Origin: Nothophaeocryptopus gaeumannii
Taxonomy: Eukaryota; Ascomycota; Dothideomycetes; Mycosphaerellales; Mycosphaerellaceae
Assembly: GCA_031771865.1 (NCBI GenBank)
Contig: JASISA010000025.1
Location: 2,666,001 to 2,730,000 of the forward strand
Length of the DNA stretch: 64,000 nt
Reading direction: 5' to 3'
The notes below the pieces were generated by a model. The model worked only from the letters and a program-made list of their open reading frames with translations, did not search any database and was not told the DNA's origin. The position numbers were made by a program, and so were the translations under genes. Shown here one piece after another: positions 53,807 through 64,000 of this stretch. How positions within the stretch are numbered: the stretch's first letter is position 1; every line of letters starts with the position of its first letter.

Positions 53807-55399
53807 ATGGCCGCATCATTGCTTCCCACCTTTCACAACACCCACCGCAGCGCTGGCCGCAGCACACATCAAACCCGTCAAATACCGTCCAGCATCAATA
53901 AAGCCCCGATCAAGCTGACTCTCACTACGCGAGACCACCGATCTCACTCGAGCCTCTCGCGATATGACGGCGCCTCACCGGGCGGATCGCAGCTGTCTCC
54001 CGAAAGCGCCAACGAACCACGCTCGCTGTCTCGTTCTAATCTAAGAGCGTCAGAAAATAATTCCAACGGGAAGGGCAACAACATGTCCACGCCAAGTCCG
54101 CTCTCCCCGCTGTCTCCAGGGTCTGCTTCAGGAAAGCAATCAATGGGAAACCATGCAAAGTTACACAAATGTGGCGGCTCCAACTCGTTGCTCGGACCAC
54201 CGAGTCCCTTCGTCAATGGCGCTCCTTTCACGACCCCCTTTGCGACCTACGAGGAGTCGTCCTTGCCGGATCTCGCTCCCAGTCCGTCTCAGAGCTCAAC
54301 GCCGAAGATCAAGCCCTACCTGAGGAAGATGTCCATTGCTAAAGAGGATCAGGGATCGATTGATTTGTCCAAGAGCATGGCTGAGAACGATCGGTTGGCA
54401 GGCTTGGGAATCCAGGACTTTGGGAACAAGTCTGCGGCCGACGTCAGCTTTACACATATGGGAAGGAGACAGCATGGGAGGACCATTAGCGGTGGTTCGG
54501 CCGTGTCCAATGCGTCTGGGAACTTCAGGCATGGACACTCGTTCACGCATCCAATGACAAAGATGCCGCGGCCTTACACTCCTCCAAACGGAAGAAGCTA
54601 TGCTTCATCCTTGGTTGGCGATGAGGCGGATGAGAGTGACGATGTAGTAGACGATGACTTTCGATTGGGTGCTGGGTTTCGAACGAAGCGAAGCATGTCA
54701 ATATCCTCAACACCACAAACCAATCCTACTCCTCTCTCACAGGCACACAATGCGAGCGATCTCGGCCTTGTACCCAAGCTGACCTGCGTTTCGCAATCCA
54801 ATCTATCGATCAGATCAACGCATTCCGGTACGTCGGCGATAAAAGGACGGCCGCGAAGAGACACGGATCGATCAGACAATGCTATCTCTCCCTCATCCCG
54901 GACTAGCTTCGACCGGGCTTTCAGCTTAGCCAGTGGTCGGAAACAAGAAGTCGAGACACAGTCGCGCGAAGAGCTCATACGTGCTGCTCGAAGGAAGTTT
55001 GAGGAGCGAGAAGCGAAGAAGGACAGGAAGCACAGCAAAGAAGCCGCAAAACGGGACGACCAGAAACAACGAAAGATCTCCAATGCTGCCGAGCGTCCAA
55101 CGCACACTCTGAAGCATGCACACACTGACGGCGTTGTCGAGAAGACACGACGGAAATCCTCTGCTGCAGCGGCTACTGCGGGCGCCGAGGAGGAGAAGAT
55201 GTACTCAAGGTCTTATGAGGACTATCGGCCCGCGCATGCCTCTACACTACCGCGATACGGCAACAAGCCCGGCGAATCGGAGAAGGCTAGTGCAGTCCAA
55301 TTCACGTCCGAACCTGCACAGCATCGTACTGATGGCTGGTGGACACGCTTCTCGACTTGGGTCCAGACGAGGATGTTGAGTTGTGGGAAGCGCAATTGA
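53807..55399 (+). CDS. Conserved disordered fungal protein, unknown function
   Basis: 530 residues from the ATG at 53807 (MAASLLPTFHNT); the frame is open from 53687 but the upstream part looks like leader. Ser/Pro-rich and mostly disordered, with short conserved-looking blocks: PIKLTLTTRD, SPFVNGAPFTTPFATYEESSLPDLAPSPSQ, TPKIKPYLRKMSIAKEDQGSIDLSKSMAENDRLAGLGIQDF, and a basic helix REELIRAARRKFEEREAKKDRKHSKEA. The C-terminal end (DGWWTRFSTWVQTRMLSCGKRN) is amphipathic with a near-terminal Cys, which could be a membrane-contact motif. Many RxxS/SP sites. I recognise no domain and give no function. Confidence 0.78.
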   Translation: MAASLLPTFHNTHRSAGRSTHQTRQIPSSINKAPIKLTLTTRDHRSHSSLSRYDGASPGGSQLSPESANEPRSLSRSNLRASENNSNGKGNNMSTPSPLSPLSPGSASGKQSMGNHAKLHKCGGSNSLLGPPSPFVNGAPFTTPFATYEESSLPDLAPSPSQSSTPKIKPYLRKMSIAKEDQGSIDLSKSMAENDRLAGLGIQDFGNKSAADVSFTHMGRRQHGRTISGGSAVSNASGNFRHGHSFTHPMTKMPRPYTPPNGRSYASSLVGDEADESDDVVDDDFRLGAGFRTKRSMSISSTPQTNPTPLSQAHNASDLGLVPKLTCVSQSNLSIRSTHSGTSAIKGRPRRDTDRSDNAISPSSRTSFDRAFSLASGRKQEVETQSREELIRAARRKFEEREAKKDRKHSKEAAKRDDQKQRKISNAAERPTHTLKHAHTDGVVEKTRRKSSAAAATAGAEEEKMYSRSYEDYRPAHASTLPRYGNKPGESEKASAVQFTSEPAQHRTDGWWTRFSTWVQTRMLSCGKRN

Positions 55400-56443
55400 C
55401 GACTGTTGTAAGGGACACAGCGTAGGCAGTCAATGGTCATGACGGTACGTGACGGTGGGAGCTACTGGGAATTTGGGCATTACTTGGGGTCGGTCGCTTG
55501 ATTATTTTGACGCATTTTGGATACCCGCACTGGCTCTAGCATGATGGAACGTAGATATGACGAGATGAATTGGCGGATCGCTAGTCGCATGTAGATGTCG
55601 AAGAAGAAGAACTTCCAGAGCATTTCTGCCTCAGGCTACTGTCGAAGTCCGTGCACTCGCGCTTTCCACTTCGCAGCCCAGATCACAACCCCTCCCACAT
55701 CGTCCAAACAACTTACCACACCATTCTCAGCATTCAAGCCTCTATTCCATGGCATGTGACCAGTCGGAGGGACGATCTTGAATGCAACGTCGTGGTGAGA
55801 TGCCCTTCGGCTGAACCTGACACGCGACGCGATATCCTCTTCCCACTTGGGTGCTACAGCAACTTGCATCCTGTCAACAACATGCCTCCCCCATCCTTTG
55901 GCAATGCTTCACACTGTGCTTACGCTGCCATGACGGAACGGCAGAGCGCCAGCATGACCGCCATCACCCAGCTCACGCACTCAAGCTGAGACGCGACTTG
56001 TCTGATCCACAGACACAGCGGACACACCGCCCTCGGCATCTCTCCAATGTCTACAGACAGCCGCGTGGAGCCGGACCACTCCTCGCCAGAGCGCTATCGC
56101 TTCAGGAACAGGATGACACGATGAAGGATCCTCAGTCCACCGCTCTCTCGAGACGGATCATTGATCCTGCGTGAGAGTCGCTGCTCGGATCCCATGCGAG
56201 GTGAAACGGCACGTCGAACAGGTGCCGCAGACAGGCTGTTGATTGTCACGCCTGCCCTTCGCATACCATCTCGCCTCGAATAATCATTCAGCTGAGTTAC
56301 GAGCAAATATCCGTCTCCACGTGGAGACCCGATACTCTTGGTTCTCTATCCCAGCTGTGGCGATGGTGTCTTCCAGACGAGCATGCGGATGAGCTGTTGC
56401 TGAATAGCTTGCCCAGCTTGACGGGGATAGCTTCCTTATACGA
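55400..56443. other. Intergenic between converging genes
   Basis: About 1.04 kb, only short motif-free frames. Confidence 0.4.
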
Positions 56444-57224
56444 TCAAGACGGTGCTGTAGATTCGGAGTCGCGGTCATGCTCTGCGCGTGCTTGCAGTCG
56501 GTCAATCCTCTCCTGGACAGCATCTACCCGATCAACCTTGAGCTCTCGTCGCCAGACCTCGACGGCCAACATCCGCTTGTTTTGACTTCCAACGCGACTA
56601 TGACCCTGCAGGCCATCATCATCGACATCGAAGTAAAGCGCCCAAAGATTTTCACCTTCCTCCTCTTCAACAGCCACGAAGCCCTCCCAACCCTCAAAGG
56701 TCAAGCGCTTGTCAACCTTGGTTGCATCGAAAGGTCCGACCCTATTTGGCTCCGCTTGGTCTCGAACTCCATACTTTACTTCGTGGGTGTCTTTGTCGAC
56801 ATAGACCCAGTTCAGGAAAGGTGGGTCGTCTGAGATTGTTGTCACCATGCCCTCGCCTCTCCGGAAGCCAGCTTCACGCCAAACAACTTCCATGTCGTGA
56901 TACTTCAAGAAGTATCCAGTGAAAGGATGAAGCCCTCTACGTTGACCAAATCCTGTCGTGTCGACCCAGAGCTTATTGTCTTTCAAGACCACCATGGCAC
57001 CATCAAACCTCCCAGAGTACTCCGAGCGGCGTACAAGCGAGACTACGAGGTTGTTCTTTCGGCCTCGATGCTCTTCGCGAAGGTTTTCGCGTTGCCCATG
57101 CTGGGCGCACATTAGAATGGAAGCGCATCACGCAGGCAATGATTGAAGGACTTACGCGAACTCCTTCGACTGTTCCAATGATCGCTGGAGCTGCGACCAC
57201 TGCTGTCAAGATTCCAAGGACCAT
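56444..57224 (-). CDS. Conserved fungal protein with N-terminal hydrophobic helix
   Basis: Two exons, complement(join(56444..57100, 57156..57224)), 241 residues. The first exon encodes MVLGILTAVVAAPAIIGTVEGVR, then a 55-nt intron (GTAAGT...CCCAG) leads in phase to HGQRENLREEHRGRKNNLVVS. This opening and the core HPFTGYFLKYHDME, MVTTISDDPPFLNWVYVDKDTHEVKYGVR, LTFEGWEGFVAVEEEEGENLWALYFDVDDDGL are shared by a widespread ascomycete family without a described function. The C-terminus ends in a charged helix (VWRRELKVDRVDAVQERIDRLQARAEH). The short hydrophobic N-terminus could be an anchor. Longer upstream frame to 57383 is not used because the family begins at this Met. Confidence 0.82.
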
Positions 57225-57987
57225 TTCCGACAGATGATTTTCTGCTATCAACGCCGAAATGCTTCTTGGGAATGGAAGATAGGCAACACCGTCAACGTAA
57301 GGTCTAACGAATACTTGGTACGGGGAGAGCGTAAGCGAATCTTGCAGAACTCTAAAAAGCGGGTCCCGATCTGTATTGCCCACTTCGAGCCTGGGTAACA
57401 GCTCACACCTTCGACCTGCATTGGCCTCGAAGCCGCTGCATCACGCACCGTCATCGACCCAGCCTTCTATTTCATGCCCGAGGCCAACATCTCGAAGTCT
57501 TGCAGAATAATAGCATGCTTAACTGTAGCAGTCAATGCGGTTGTTATCAGTGAAAAGGACGAGTTACTGGTCGAATGGAGCATGACATTGAAGCGAGTTT
57601 TGGCTATGTTTTGGGATACATTCTGCTCACGCACTAATCTTCACCCCTTTCCCAGAATCTGAGATGTTTCCAATTCCATGGCTTCTCCATATCGACCAAA
57701 GTTCCTCTCAACTGTCGGATCCTCAGCTTGGATGTCGAAAGGACACGCGACTATTCACTTGGCCCTTACAAGAGTCCGATGGTTATATCACCTGCGAGGA
57801 GGGGCAATCGTCAGCAGTGTCCTTCGACTTGTGATTACTGATGCGTCTTGGAGCCTTACCCTTCACTCTCGCAGTCAACTGGATTTCAACGTAGATGTCC
57901 AGCTCGATGTTGATTCTCAAGCTGTTCTTCTTCTCGCCGCCTTCAACCTATTCGAATGCGTCAGCGCATTGCCTGGAACGGTGCTCA
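57225..57987. other. Gene-poor interval
   Basis: About 760 bp upstream of the previous minus-strand gene; no gene recognised. Confidence 0.4.
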
Positions 57988-58206
57988 CTAACAAAGGCTC
58001 ACCGTTCCATCTGGTGCGCTAGTAGCGCCTGGAGCTCCAGGCTTCCTACCGCCTGTCACATCGCCCTTTGCAGCGTCCGGCTTGGAAACGGAGTTGGCAG
58101 CGTCCCTAGATTGATTAAGCTGTTGTCCCATGATGGTCTTCAATATTCTGAGGACTGACCCTAGACCGGGAACGGACTTTGTTGCATCGTCGACTTTGCT
58201 GGCCAT
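57988..58206 (-). CDS. Small hypothetical protein, weak
   Basis: 72 residues from MASKVDDATKSVPGLG to a Gly/Pro/Ala-rich tail (GGRKPGAPGATSAPDG). The amphipathic SVPGLGSVLRILKTIMGQQ stretch gives it some protein character, and the ATG follows TCAAA. No family recognised; chance frame is quite possible. Confidence 0.3.
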   Translation of the reverse strand: MASKVDDATKSVPGLGSVLRILKTIMGQQLNQSRDAANSVSKPDAAKGDVTGGRKPGAPGATSAPDGTVSLC

Positions 58207-58740
58207 TTTGAAGGAATAGAGATGTTTGGGCGACAAGGAACAGGAGGGAAGAAAGGCTTAAGAATAGACAGTGATGGATGTTTCAATGCGTTGTATTTTC
58301 CAAATACGCGTCGATCTGCCTCGACGACAGCTGGGAGCTCATGTGGGCCACGCATTACCGCTGGCACCAGTAAACCTTATCTACTTGCATGCGATTGGCA
58401 GCTTGGCGTTTGGAATGTGCCCGACAGGCTGGCCAGGATGGGTTTATGTGTTGTTGCGCAAGAGTGCTGAGAGTTCAAGACTGTTCGCTGCCAACGAGCG
58501 GGGCCACAGCTCGCTCATCTCGTCGACGCAAGAGCTTCCTTCTGAACACTTCTCGCTATTCAACTTCGGGAAACCGCACTTTTGGTTTCTGGGCTTGCAG
58601 TAGCTTTTGTTCGACTTCTCCCAGCTGGTCGTGCTGGGCATGGCTGGTTGATCGACGCCCAATGATCCAATGTTCCTGGCGAGGACACATGAAGCCCCTA
58701 CGTCTTGAGTCCCGAGCTCCTCGATAACAGCAGGGGAGCG

Positions 58741-59799
58741 ATGAGTGCCGAGCCTTCATACTTTCTCATTCCAGCCTCAAGTGGCCTCTGCGCGAACCAG
58801 CCCGGCGGCAACGGCAACGTTTCTACCGCGGATGTGGACGGAAGGGAGAGCTCTCAATGGTATATTGAAAGGGAAAAAGAGAGCAAGATTGCTTTCCGCA
58901 ATGGCGACTCCGGACAGTACCTCCGCCTTCGTAGCGGCGACAAGGGAAGCAACGTCAGCGTCGGAGAGAAGCAGTACTTCACGTTAGAAGCCAGCAATAC
59001 ACCGTGAGTCGCAGCCTCCGGAGATGCTTGCGCTTCCATGGGCGAAGCATATTCCCGACTCTTTCCATTTTGAAACTAGTCTCTAGCTCACGAAAGGAAT
59101 GCCTTCTGGTTGAAATCTGATTCATTCCCCGACGCCTACCTTTGCAACAAGAATGGCTATTGTAGTCCAAACAACCCGATCGTCGTATGGTCGGCCGCGG
59201 AACCTAGGATGAGACAAACGATGCTATGGTACGTCAGCGATTTTCAGTCCTGGGTCGATCACAAGAACTTTCCGAGGAACAAGAAGAAGTCTTCGTCCGA
59301 GCTTGAGGCGAAGGAGAGAGGGATAAGGGAACGAGAACAGGAGATCGAGAGGCGATTGACGGAGATCAATTCAAGCACTGAAAGCAGGGAACAGACTTTG
59401 AAGGAGAGAGAGGCGGGGTTGAAAGAAAGGAAGAACGCGCTTGAGGCACGAGAACGAGCTCTTGGAGAGAATGGTCCCGTTCCAAATGGAGATGGGGAGG
59501 GTGGGCCGAAGTCAACGGCGGAGCTACAGCGACAGCTTGCGGAGCAGCAGGCGAGAGCGGATAGGCTGGACAAACAATTGGAGCAGGCGGAGAAGAAGAA
59601 TGAAGATCTGCGTCGAATTGGGAATGGGAACGGAGTGAAAGGCGATGAAGAGAGCGATAAGATCAATGGGATCTTGCAATCGCCTGAGAAACCTGTGAAG
59701 GCTGCGACGATGGGGAGGAGAAGTCGAGAGCTCGATATGAGCCGCATTCATGCGAGTATATTTGATAAGAATGATGAAGCTATGCCGGGTTGGAGATGA
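58741..59799 (+). CDS. Beta-trefoil-like protein with C-terminal coiled coil
   Basis: Two exons, join(58741..59003, 59097..59799), 321 residues. The 93-nt intron has a strong GTGAGT donor and an AAAG acceptor that is the only one keeping phase. The first 150 residues look like a ricin-B/fascin-type beta-trefoil: YFLIPASSG, WYIEREKESKIAFRNGDSGQYLRLRSG, QYFTLEAS, AFWLKSDSFPDAYLC, WYVSDF. Residues about 165-270 form a nearly continuous charged coiled coil (LEAKERGIREREQEIERRL, ERKNALEARERALGE, LAEQQARADRLDKQLEQAEKKNEDLRR). No signal peptide, so probably cytosolic and oligomeric. Possible carbohydrate or lipid binding is an inference from fold alone. Confidence 0.75.
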
Positions 59800-60051
59800 T
59801 TATTCTCGAAGACCCAAGAGTCCTACTACAATGTGCCTTCAAACGAACGCTCCCCCTGTGAATGAACATGTCCGCAGGATGGAAGCCTCAGGCAGAACGT
59901 GACGCACGGACTAGATCTAAATCAGCCGGAAAGCGCGCCACTTCTTCCGCCGGGTCTCCATGCACTTCATCTCTTGACATCCTCAACGCATCCTCGACAT
60001 ATCCACGGCACGCTTGACGAACCAAATTAACACCTCTTACACCTTGTGGAG

Positions 60052-61303
60052 ATGGCGGAAACAGCTCCGAGCCACCGCTGCCTCTTCTTCGAGAAATTGC
60101 CCAAGGAACTGCGGGATCTGTGCTACAGGTACGCGTTTGCGGCGGGGGAAGACGGCGACTCGACTGGAATTTATCCAATTATTCCGCTCTCAAGATGGAT
60201 GGAGAATGAGAGGACAAGGAGAGCATATAATAACGTCAGTCTGAGGGCCAGTCGCCGAATTCTTCTCATCGCACCATTTTCACTTACACACGCAACAGCG
60301 CCGCGCCCAAGCCTTCACATCAAAGCAAGCCAAGCCTTGCCCGCTCCTTCCCATGATCGTCAACAAGCAGTTCTACAACGAAGCAGCAGCGCAATGGCTT
60401 CATCAAATTACTATCCGCTGCAACGACACGTACGACTTCAACGGCATCATCGAACATTCCAAGGCCCTGAAAACTTACATGGCTCACTTCAAAGGCACCT
60501 GGTCCTCTTCCAACTCGGCAGGTAACAACTTCAGCTTCTGGAGCGACTTCAAAGCACTTAAGAAATGTAAGGCTATTCGCACGCTGCGCTTCACTGTGAC
60601 CGAGGACGCTTTCAGGGTGTTTGAGAGTCGGATGTGTTGTGTGGATGATTATACGGATGCGGATTTTGATAATGTGCAGGAAGTGAGGGACTTGACTCGG
60701 ATGAGTGCACTGCAGACTGTCAAGTTGGATCCTGAGGAGAGTAGACTGGCGGCTTCGGAGCAGGAGAAGTTGAAGTGGAAGGGAAATGTTGCGGCGTTGG
60801 AGGGGTATATCAATCGGAGGTTGAAGGAGCAGGAGTCTCAGAAGGCGGCGGGTGCGGAGAAGGCGGGCAAGAACAAGATTGGGAAGGGTAAAGGCAAGAA
60901 GGTGGTCGAGGAGGACTCTGACTACGATTCCGACGATCCGCTCAAGCGAGCTCGAAAGCGCATGAAGCGAAGGATGTCGAGATTCGAAGAGGTTCTCGGC
61001 GAAGCTTCAAGTGCCTTGGGCATGCCCGAGAGACCCACGAAGAGACCTAAGAGAAACCGCGACGTGGAGGAAGGGACTGAGAGACCCAAGAGATTCAAGC
61101 CTGCAGGTGGTGCCGGCTCGAGGGACATCAGACAGATGATGGGCAACGCCAGTGCTCGGACGAGCGATGCGCAGTCCACTCATCGGGACTGTGACACTCT
61201 GACTGGATTTGCGCGCCAGCATCCTTCTGCGGCTGCTTTGATGACTACGGCGTTTGCTTTGTCGGTTGTCAACTCATTGGTCTTGGCGAGACAGCTGCTC
61301 TGA
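60052..61303 (+). CDS. F-box/2EXR-like protein with basic tail and C-terminal hydrophobic helix
   Basis: Two exons, join(60052..60234, 60299..61303), 395 residues; the 64-nt intron (GTCAGT...CAACAG) is in phase 0. The beginning, CLFFEKLPKELRDLCYRYAF, is the short F-box-like opening of many fungal proteins that measure LPxELRxxIY; IVNKQFYNEAAAQWLHQ follows as usual in this group. Next are a helical domain (FWSDFKALKKCKAIRTLRFTV), a Lys-rich stretch (KNKIGKGKGKKVVEEDSDYDSDD), nuclear-type basic clusters (KRARKRMKRRM, RPTKRPKRNRD), and at the very end a hydrophobic segment (AAALMTTAFALSVVNSLVLA). Fungal F-box-like proteins may act as SCF adaptors; whether this one binds Skp1 is unknown. Confidence 0.75.
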
Positions 61304-61542
61304 GACGCAAGCAGAGATGCTGTCTTGGTTTGTACAAGTCTCGAGCTTCAAGAACAATGATGTCCCACAACCGTGGTGTTCCTTTATGAGCTCAAGACAA
61401 TAGCTTCATACACAGATATCGTGTGTATATATCTTTCATCTACACTGATGGCGAACAGCATTCAGAGAACAGGTTCATTCAAACGAACTCCCGATTGGAC
61501 ATCACAACAAGAACGTGTGTATCTTAGCAACCTCGTGCAACA

Positions 61543-62287
61543 ATGTCCAACTTCGGAATAAAAGGCAAGCGAAAGGCGGTCGACGACCTGCAGGATCAGG
61601 CGTCCCCTCCCAAGCACCAACGCATTTCTTTCAACAAGTCTCTCAATCGGCACACTGTGTCCAGCGCCAATGACACCAATCCAAATCCCAATGCCCAAGT
61701 GCTTGCACCTGTCTTCGTGAGACGAAGGCTATCTGTTGGTACAGGGTTGCAAGGACAAGAGCTCTGGTTCGGATTGTCGGACAATACCAGGCAACTATAG
61801 AGGACCGATCTGCCCCGCGAAGCGGCCCTTTCCCTTTCGCCAGACGAACTCAGGCAAACGGTCCACGAACCCGGCGCCGTCCCCAACTGGAATGAATGTG
61901 TTGTTGCCGCTTTTCATAAGCTACAATTGGGTCACCCGGGAAACCGCTCGATCAACCTGAACAAATTGACTTTGATTCTAATTGTCCTGGACATATTCGA
62001 CAAGAAGCTCCCGTATAGAGAGACTGCGGGTGGCGTTGTGCTCTGGTGGAATCCTGTAGAAGTTGCTCTGGGGCAGCCGCAACAAGCTGGGCATGATCCG
62101 AGTGCCAGCACTTCGCAGCCGCAACCTGACGTACGTCCCCCCCCTCCAAATACGCCCGGAGCACCTGTGTACCACGCAAAATACATCTCAACAGCTTACA
62201 GTATCCGCAACGCAAACTGTTCCTGCGAACGATGATGTCCACGCCGAAGTAGAGCACCTCCGATCAGCCTTTGTGGGAACTTTTTGA
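61543..62287 (+). CDS. Hypothetical protein, three exons
   Basis: join(61543..61716, 61801..62130, 62195..62287), 198 residues. The first exon would stop at a TAG (61798-61800); an 84-nt intron with GTGAGA donor and CTATAG acceptor removes it in phase 0. The second intron (GTACGT...CAACAG, 64 nt) also keeps phase and leads to LTVSATQTVPANDDVHAEVEHLRSAF. The first exon has a nuclear-type basic start, MSNFGIKGKRKAVDD; the second a compact core, LSLSPDELRQTVHEPG, WNECVVAAFHKLQLGHPGNRSI, LTLILIVLDIFDKKLPYRET. No family recognised. Confidence 0.6.
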
Positions 62288-63502
62288 TCCGATACCAAAA
62301 CGGCTTTCCTGCCCAAAATCAGAGCTCGACTTGGTCCAAACCTCGTTCCAATCTCAGAATGTACAAGCGGACCGATGCCAACGTGAATTGTCACGTCAGG
62401 GAGAAGAGGTCTTTCGGCTTTTTAAACTCCAAATCGCAGCTCTCACATCATGGACTTGTCAGGGCAGAAAAGTTTCTTTTGCGAAGAATGTAGCTCTAGA
62501 GCGTGCCGGAGAGTACTTTGAAATCTGCTGAGGTCACTTGTGAAGCACTTGCAGGACGACGTGGCGAGCGTGCAGAGTGATGTGGTGGTTCGTTGAGAAG
62601 ATGCTTTCTAGAGACCAAGGCCCCAGCTCGGCATTGTGAGTGCGTGAAGTACATCAGATGAGAAGCTTGGCATTGTGTTGACTTGCTTGCATCTTCGAAA
62701 GTAAATCACGTCGTTTGAACCATGCAGAGAAGTCATTCAACTTGATATTTCCCAACGCTGCGGATTAATAGCTGTGTCGAGTTGTAGATTTGAGACGAGT
62801 TGTTGTACGCAACGCAGGAAGACATACGCCAATACAATTTTTCTGTGCGAAGACAACAGAACCCAGCGCTGTCACCGTCTCGGTGTTCTGGTACTATGAT
62901 CGTTGCAGTGCCTAGTATCATCCAGAGGATGGGGTTGTCTCGTATGAATCTGGAGGGGTAGATCTCTGTATTCGGTTGCTTGTGCAGGCTATGGGGAAGT
63001 TGGAGCCGCTTTTGAGATTGAATAGGCGAAGGTATAGCCCTGCCAGACAGGTCTATGCGAGGATGAGGTTTGCATTAGATGGGTTGTTGAGAGGGAAGTG
63101 GAGGTCGGATGATGCAGATTGCTAGAGAAGGGCAGCAGATGAGATTTTTCGGAGACTGAGTGGGACAGGGGTATGTGAATAGGGATGAGCTCGTGGACAC
63201 AAATGTCTTTTGTGCATACCGAATCTCTGCCAATCGATCGGCGCGACATATTCAGAAAGCGGTGCACAGTGAGTGAGTTATCCAATAGCGAACCATTGCA
63301 CTCCAACTCCGATCTCGACCGTTCTTCTGTTCATGTGCTGTTGTTCCGAGTAACTCATCATCGCAAGAACAAAATCGCTCTGCGCAAGTCCTCATACGAC
63401 TTCTATCCCGGTCATGACCACCTTCTCGCCAATCACTCTCCTCGCTGTCGACTACCCTCAACTCAGTCTAGCGCTGCTAGCCCTAGACACCGAACTCCTC
63501 GC
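62288..63502. other. Gene-poor interval
   Basis: About 1.2 kb, short frames only (plus 63185-63640 overlaps the small gene below on the other strand and is not called). Confidence 0.4.
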
Positions 63503-63712
63503 TTAGATCATATCGAACATCATGTCGGGATCCTTGGCTTGGTCTGCTTCGTTCAGCCATTTCCAGAGTTTGGTCGCTTTGGTCTTCATTTTGCCATCGG
63601 ACTTGCGTGTCAATTGGGGTTCTTTTTCGAATTCGGATAATGAGGAGGTATCTGACGATACGGACGCGCTTCTTGCGGAGATTTGAGAGGCTTGATGTTT
63701 GACATGATTGTT
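63503..63712 (-). CDS. Small conserved-looking protein, start or frame unresolved
   Basis: A minus-strand frame ending at 63503 reads ASQISARSASVSSDTSSLSEF, then KSDGKMKTKATKLWKWLNEADQ and DPDMMFDMI, clearly protein-like (about 65 residues). An ATG in good context (AACAATCATGTC, 63710-63712) lies at the expected place but in another frame, which stops after 31 codons; no intron fits between. Either a one-base indel separates ATG and body, or translation begins elsewhere (the first in-frame ATG is MKTKATK, leaving 28 residues). Function unknown; a Ser-rich N-terminus and a Trp-containing helix are the visible traits. Confidence 0.4.
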   Translation of the reverse strand, partial: NNHVKHQASQISARSASVSSDTSSLSEFEKEPQLTRKSDGKMKTKATKLWKWLNEADQAKDPDMMFDMI

Positions 63713-64000
63713 TTATTTTGAGATTGAGCTGTTGGGGAGGATGTCAAGGATGATACATTTGCTTTCAAAGGAAAGTGATGGACGCACTAAGACTGAGGAC
63801 GGCAGAGAGATGACACTTATATGCCCCTCCTTCATCCTTCGTCGCCCATCGGAATTTCTCCTGCTGCACCCAAACTCAGCGGAATATTCTAGTTGCCTAT
63901 TCCCAGACTTGGCAATACTCATACTCGGACCACCTCCCACAAGACGAAGCTTCTTTCAATGGTCACACGCGAGGACCTATTACTGTCCATACCGAACACC
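63713..64000. other. Window end, no gene seen
   Basis: Probable 5' leader/promoter of the small minus-strand gene; no other feature. Confidence 0.4.

Noticed and set aside
61798..61800. TAG as a true stop of an 85-residue protein
   Set aside because: An in-phase intron (61717-61800) with GTGAGA and TATAG removes it and joins coding-looking sequence.
1..64000. tRNA, rRNA, CRISPR or a secondary-metabolite cluster
   Set aside because: No tRNA A/B-box pair with foldable arms, no rRNA stretch, no regularly spaced repeats, and no PKS, NRPS, terpene synthase or P450 genes seen.

Overview
The window is nuclear DNA of a filamentous ascomycete. Nearly every multi-exon gene has short introns (49-93 nt) with GTRNGT-type donors, CTRAY branch points and YAG acceptors. 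The proteins belong to Pezizomycotina families: Zn2Cys6 regulators, an Est1-type DNA/RNA-binding protein, a PARP/ubiquitin-E2 fusion, a fungal Yen1/GEN1 nuclease, a Sulfotransfer_4 protein and an NCS1 permease. A dothideomycete (Capnodiales/Mycosphaerellales-like) is my best guess, by inference only. I saw no rRNA, tRNA or CRISPR.

Layout. 1-6.6 kb: 3' end of an amidase, a COG7-like Golgi tether subunit (minus), and a 1,216-residue PARP-UBE2Q-like fusion (plus) sharing a divergent promoter region with it. 7.5-10.6 kb: a secreted aldose 1-epimerase and a nuclear-looking protein whose 3' part seems broken. 11-18 kb: a 1,251-residue disordered, AT-hook-like nuclear protein and a Holliday-junction resolvase, divergently transcribed. 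18.4-19 kb: a small gene relic. 19.3-27.4 kb: a four-exon Est1-like gene ending in four predicted membrane helices, a possible membrane protein, a poorly resolved small gene, and a six-exon gene coding for an about 900-residue protein with a C-terminal Rho-like GTPase domain. 28.8-33 kb: a secreted/anchored Cys-rich membrane protein and a seven-exon NCS1 permease with an 11-nt micro-exon. 34-36.6 kb: a truncated Zn2Cys6 regulator relic and a complete, internally deleted hAT transposon with matching 8-bp target duplication. 37.7-49.8 kb: a Zn2Cys6 regulator, a HIG1-like small protein, a con-8-like small protein, an SDR, a small Cys-rich protein, succinyl-CoA:3-ketoacid CoA-transferase and an AhpD-like protein. 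50.8-64 kb: a Sulfotransfer_4 protein, several conserved fungal proteins of unknown function, a beta-trefoil-like/coiled-coil protein and an F-box-like protein.

The genes are mostly unrelated housekeeping and lineage genes; I see no secondary-metabolite cluster and no prokaryote-style operon. Long gene-poor stretches (27.4-28.8, 32.9-34, 36.6-37.7, 39.9-41.6, 45.3-46.9, 51.7-53.8, 62.3-63.5 kb) lie around the transposon and relics. Exon models were built by hand from reading frame, splice signals and family resemblance; where a junction is weak I say so.
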